Assembly (NCBI GenBank): GCA_964030785.1 | Contig: OZ034968.1 | Location: 66,737,399-66,801,398, forward strand | Reading direction: 5' to 3' | DNA from: Siderastrea siderea | Taxonomy: Eukaryota; Cnidaria; Anthozoa; Scleractinia; Rhizangiidae | DNA: 64,000 bases | Part shown: positions 60,089-64,000 of the stretch, piece after piece | Layout: each line of letters starts with the position of its first letter | How positions within the stretch are numbered: position 1 is the first letter of the stretch | The notes under the pieces: generated by a model | Seen by the model: the letters and a program-made list of their open reading frames with translations, nothing else | The model's database searches: none | Told to the model about the DNA's origin: nothing | Made by a program: the position numbers and the translations under genes

Positions 60089-60290
60089 TTAACCTTTTAA
60101 GCCCTAACAGTGACAAAAATGAAATTTCTGTTTACATTATCACTACTTGTTCAAACATTCAAGTGATGAGAATAAAGAAAGTGATCACCAAGGATAACAA
60201 GTCTTATTATTCTCCTTACTAGTTCCATAAGAACTGTATGGAGTACAGTAAGGAGAATATGAATTTTTATATCAGGACTTAGAGGGTTAA
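60089..60290 (+). mobile_element. TTAACCCTTT-family MITE, copy 7
   Basis: It starts TTAACCTTTTAAGCCCTAAC and ends CAGGACTTAGAGGGTTAA, with blocks AATGAAATTTCTGTTTACAT, GAATAAAGAAAGTGATCACC and TAAGAACTGTATGGAGTAC. It lies between the convergent CCNJ and DCLRE1A genes. Confidence 0.8.
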
Positions 60291-60841
60291 AGATCCTTGA
60301 TCAATGGTTGGTTACTGGCAATCAGCTACTGACTTCACTTTCTTATAGCGAGCTGAATAGGAACCGATATTTCACAATAAAATACTAGGAAATGTCACTT
60401 TATTATACAGCACTTGTTGAAACTATTTTGGGATGTCTGCATGCACATGAAAAAAAAAATGGACGACTTGCATGCCATTGTGGAAGATAAAAATGTCATG
60501 TATTGTGTACCACTGGTTTTCAGTCTTGTTTTCTTCTTCATCTTGCAAAATCACATAATAAACAAAGAAAAAAAATGAAATAAACACATGGACAGGCCTT
60601 TTCAAAGACTTTACTTCAATACAGTTCTAACTACATAGTTGCACTTTTGCAAAGGTTTTATTGAGTCTGACATTGAGAGCTCTCTTAGTTTTAACCCTTA
60701 GTAATGTTTTTATTATAATAAAAAAACTCATTTATTCTTAATACTAATCTTTGAATCTTTTGTGGTTCTTCACAATTAGATGACTAATGTCACAAAAAAT
60801 AATATTTTCAAATACAAAAATAGACATCCACATCCATGGTG

Positions 60842-60893
<52 letters not shown>

Positions 60894-61138
60894 TAATTCT
60901 TTGTTGAGGGTAAGCCGCTTTATAGAAGGGACCTCAAGAAACTAATATTCAATTTACCATTAAATCTCAAGTTGTGTACGAGATGTCCAAATACCTTGAG
61001 CCCCCTTTTGTGAGAGCAAATATCCTCTGAAATCAGTGAAGGCAAGGGCATTTTCTACAATAAAATCTTATTATATTGTATTCAAAATAAAGATCTCATA
61101 AAATATCTCTCCAAAAAAGGCAATGTTTTTGTTTAATA
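60291..61138. other. DCLRE1A 3' flank with (AAT)n microsatellite
   Basis: No exon is supported. A roughly 50-bp array of ATA/AAT units lies at 60841-60889. The part next to 61139 is probably the 3' UTR of the - strand nuclease gene. Confidence 0.6.
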
Positions 61139-63554
61139 TTACTGTGACAGCCAATCTCTAAAGATTGCCTGCATTTGTGCCCTGCTTTCAGCAGAATGGT
61201 TGTTAACAGTTGGAATGATCTTCTGTGGCCGAACAAACTTGACAAACCTCTCCAGCTCCCTGTAGCTGCTGTGCTCACTGTAAGGTACACCTAAACAATA
61301 CCAGCATCATGTTAGGAACAGAAAAGGACAATAATCACAAGTTTCAACATTTGATTTCCAATGTAGTGAACATTTGGCTAGCCTACCCAGTGGTAGCCAT
61401 GTTGAGGGAAATTGCAATATTGGGACAAAACAAGACTGCATGCCGCTGATCTACTTCCCACTTCAAGTAGTTTTGTAGGGTCTTAGCTGGGACATCCTCA
61501 GATACCCAGAGGCAGGTAATGTGGTGAGGGAAGCCCGTTTCAAGGCTTTTCCTTGTCCCTTCTATCTGCCCCTGGGTCCAAGAATGAGCTGGCCATAATT
61601 GTGAAAGAGGGTCAGGGAACAGGCTATGGAAGGTCACAAAACAACTAGAAGCATGATTTACCAAGTGGTGGAAAACAAGAAGGAACTCTCAAAGAACAAG
61701 TGACAAATGTTATTTGTAAGATACTGAAATAGGAGAAATCTTGCAGTGGCAAGTACACAGTAGCAAATTGCAAAATGGTTGCTGAGGTGCTAAGGAAGGA
61801 GGAGTGAATCAAGAGTGAAGGGCATGGATCAGGAAAGGTCAGAGATTAGTACCCCCATGAAGAACCACACCATATCAAACCTATAAACATCCCTCAAATT
61901 ACACCAAGAACATAAAAACCCCCACCCAATTCTCTTCGATTGATATTAATTTGCCCTGTGTTTTGCAAGTAAAGTGAGCAAAGCGAGCTTCAATGAGGTC
62001 GCGAAGTGACCGACCAAGTAACGACGGGCCTACTAACCTGAAAAAAATTAAAGGACTTGAAAGAAAGTCTAGAGCCCCCAGTGTTTCTTAGACAGCCTGT
62101 CTGCCATTACCCTTATAGTCACCTGTTATAGCTGAACACAGTTGATGGGACCTTAAATTTACTAGTGATCTTGTCTGTTGTAGGTACAATTGCTTACAAA
62201 ACAACAAGCATGTTTTGACAGATAGGTAATTCAATCCAATGCAACATATGCATGTGACTCAAACCCTACCAACAACCAATGATATTACACTGGCTGTTTA
62301 TATGCACATACCATAAACTGTAACGTTTCCTCTCTTGGAAGGTTTAATCATTGACAAGTTGTCTCTTTTGGCACTGTGCTCCCATCCAGTAGGTTTAAAA
62401 GCTAACAGCTCAGTGAACTGGGACTTGTGAGATTCCAGATAAGCTGCTAAGCTCTAAATAAATAAAAATTGTATGCTCAGTCAATGACAGAGTAAAGTAA
62501 AAGATTATTGTCTTTAAATAGATTTCATGAAAGTGGCAGCCCCAGAACTCCACAATATTTTTTTAAAATGTTTGGCCTTCTGGGCATTATTTTTTTTGAG
62601 AAGTGAGCCCCTCCCCCCGTACAGAACTGCCACCAAAATATTCTTCTTCTAAGTATAGAGCCCATAATCCTGTGTAGGGGGGACAGTCATCTAATTTGTG
62701 GGTGAGTGATGCTTAGGGTACTGAGATCTAAAATGACTCCCATTAAAATTATCCTGTCTTTTGGGGTAGTAGCTGGAAAAAAGTTGATGGGAAAATTTAC
62801 AATTTGGCAAAATTAGACTGTGTAGTAAGCAAACAATCATTTTCTGCACAAATTACTCGACAACCACTGCAAATGAAGACAATGTAGCAAAATTAACCTG
62901 CAGAGTTAGTTTTGCCATTGGCAGCACATGAACCTTCCCAGCCTTCCAGTCTGTTGTAATTGAGGACTTGATGTTATCAGATTCAAGGCAGTCCAACACT
63001 TTCTTCTTTTGTTTTTCTACACTGACTTTACAACCAAGTGCTTCTGCAATGGCTAATAAACACAAGAAACAAACAATGCATATGAGCGATCAGTAACATC
63101 TCTTGTTAATGTCTAGTTTGCCAGGAATCACCCAGTAGCTAAGTGGTTAGAGCATCCGACCAGTGTATGGAAGTTTGTGGGTTTGATTCCCATCAGGCAT
63201 TCACATCCTTTTCTTTGTCCCATGCTCCTGACATATTGAATGTATCATCTTTTGTATCTCTTGTTATTGTACTAAGTTATGCACCAGTTTAACTGAGGGC
63301 TTGATATCTTTTGGCCATTTTGTGAGCTGAGATTTCACTGCCCCTGAAAGCTGTGAGTGTTCAAAACAGAGGGACGTCAACAATATATCTGTCACTGTAA
63401 TTGCCTACCAAGAAAAACTCGCTCCTTTCCAATGGTGTATGAACCACAAACAATAAGCGTCTTTGGGTTTTGTTTGCAGGCTTTAACAGCTGTTGATACT
63501 GCAAAGTTGACAGCCTCTTCTTGAGGTGGGAAGGAATATTCAGGGTCGCAGTAG
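61139..63554 (-). CDS. DCLRE1A: DCLRE1A/SNM1A-type DNA cross-link repair nuclease, last four exons (5' part outside window)
   Basis: SNM1A is a nuclear 5'-3' exonuclease of the metallo-beta-lactamase/beta-CASP fold that helps unhook interstrand cross-links. Exons in transcript order are 63409-63554, 62898-63052, 62312-62453 and 61139-61290, all GT-AG and phase-consistent, ending in TAA. The translation runs [47 protein letters not shown], a [11 protein letters not shown] segment, [37 protein letters not shown] and [12 protein letters not shown], ending FRDWLSQ. The YSEHSSY histidine motif and PQKIIPTVN are the conserved SNM1 C-terminus, and the [13 protein letters not shown] block favours SNM1A over Apollo or Artemis. 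The catalytic HxHxDH part is not in the window; no further exon was found between 63555 and 64000. Confidence 0.87.
63126..63235 (+). repeat. tRNA-derived SINE head in a DCLRE1A intron
   Basis: AGTAGCTAAGTGGTTAGAGC (A-box region) and TTTGTGGGTTTGATTCCCAT (B-box region) have tRNA spacing and are followed by TTTTCTTTGTCCCATGCTCC, a SINE-type body. The D arm is imperfect, so it is not a working tRNA. It is antisense to the nuclease gene. Confidence 0.6.
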
Positions 63555-63689
63555 CTTGATCCACAAAAGGAAAAGGAAATTAAAACAAATTCAAGCTTAT
63601 TTCTACCTGACAGTCATGATTTTATTGAACTTAATATAAACATAGAATTAATTAACCCTGTTACAATATAGTTAAGATTAGACAACAAG

Positions 63690-63697
63690 CAAGGGGG

Positions 63698-63735
<38 letters not shown>

Positions 63736-63858
63736 ATGTTAAACACAAAATTTTGGATTTATCAGCTGAGTTGATAAGGCAAATTGGCCATCGTAAAGAG
63801 ATTGAAAGCTGATGTTCTGAGCGTTAGCCCTTCATCAGAGGGATCAAGCTACTGCGAC

Positions 63859-63894
<36 letters not shown>

Positions 63895-63960
63895 AATCTC
63901 TTTATGGTGGTCAATTTACCTTTATCAACTCAGTTAATAAATCCAAAATTTTGTAAGATT
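63690..63960. mobile_element. Foldback repeat, second copy of the family at 1290-1500
   Basis: TTATCAGCTGAGTTGATAAG, GTAAAGAGATTGAAAGCTGA and GCGTTAGCCCTTCATCAGAG are mirrored by CTCTGACGAAGGGCTAACGC, TCAGCTTTCAATCTCTTTA and TTTATCAACTCAGTTAATAA. GGGGTTAGTTTCTAAAGAAA at the left also occurs inverted at about 1470-1490. It lies upstream in transcript sense of the last visible DCLRE1A exon, presumably in an intron. Confidence 0.75.
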
Positions 63961-64000
63961 AGAGAAGCCTGATAAATTATCAGGCCATCCACTATCTTCA

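Overview
This window is animal nuclear DNA: AT-rich, with genes split into many short exons by GT-AG introns, large introns and dense interspersed repeats. The families present (vault protein, SOX factor, ROMO1, cyclin J, SNM1A nuclease) are metazoan. The repeats (a roughly 210-bp element with TTAACCCTTT ends, tRNA-derived SINEs, long foldback elements) resemble ones I associate with anthozoan genomes. My best inference is an anthozoan cnidarian, probably a stony coral; the species cannot be named. No prokaryotic, organellar or viral gene was seen.

Layout. 10-118 (+): last coding exon of ROMO1. 652-1700: nested foldback/MITE cluster. 5490-17888 (+): a complete six-exon CCDC142-like gene whose spliced frame closes as 941 aa. 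17889-28499: gene-free convergent intergenic region with repeats and probable 3' UTRs. 28500-29837 (-): a single-exon SOX (group E/F-like) gene. 29838-33148: gene-free. 33149-54678 (-): a complete 30-exon major vault protein gene that joins in frame to 850 aa. 54679-55090: a 412-bp divergent promoter region. 55091-57711 (+): a four-exon cyclin J gene (261 aa). 57712-61138: repeats and 3' UTRs. 61139-63554 (-): the last four exons of a DCLRE1A/SNM1A-type nuclease, whose 5' part lies beyond the right edge. 63690-63960: a foldback repeat related to one near the left edge.

The genes are individual eukaryotic genes, not an operon or pathway cluster. The notable arrangement is the head-to-head MVP/CCNJ pair. 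CCDC142 and SOX converge, and CCNJ and DCLRE1A converge. Exon models were built by hand from splice signals, frame continuity and family similarity; no alignment was run. The hunt found no convincing novel biological system. The most interesting signals are mobile elements: a 1.37-kb element with hairpin ends and a 9-bp target duplication, nested foldbacks, seven copies of one MITE family and a Penelope-like fragment. Others are a GC-AG intron, a microsatellite abutting a splice donor, a 600-bp pyrimidine tract inside MVP and the intronless SOX gene.
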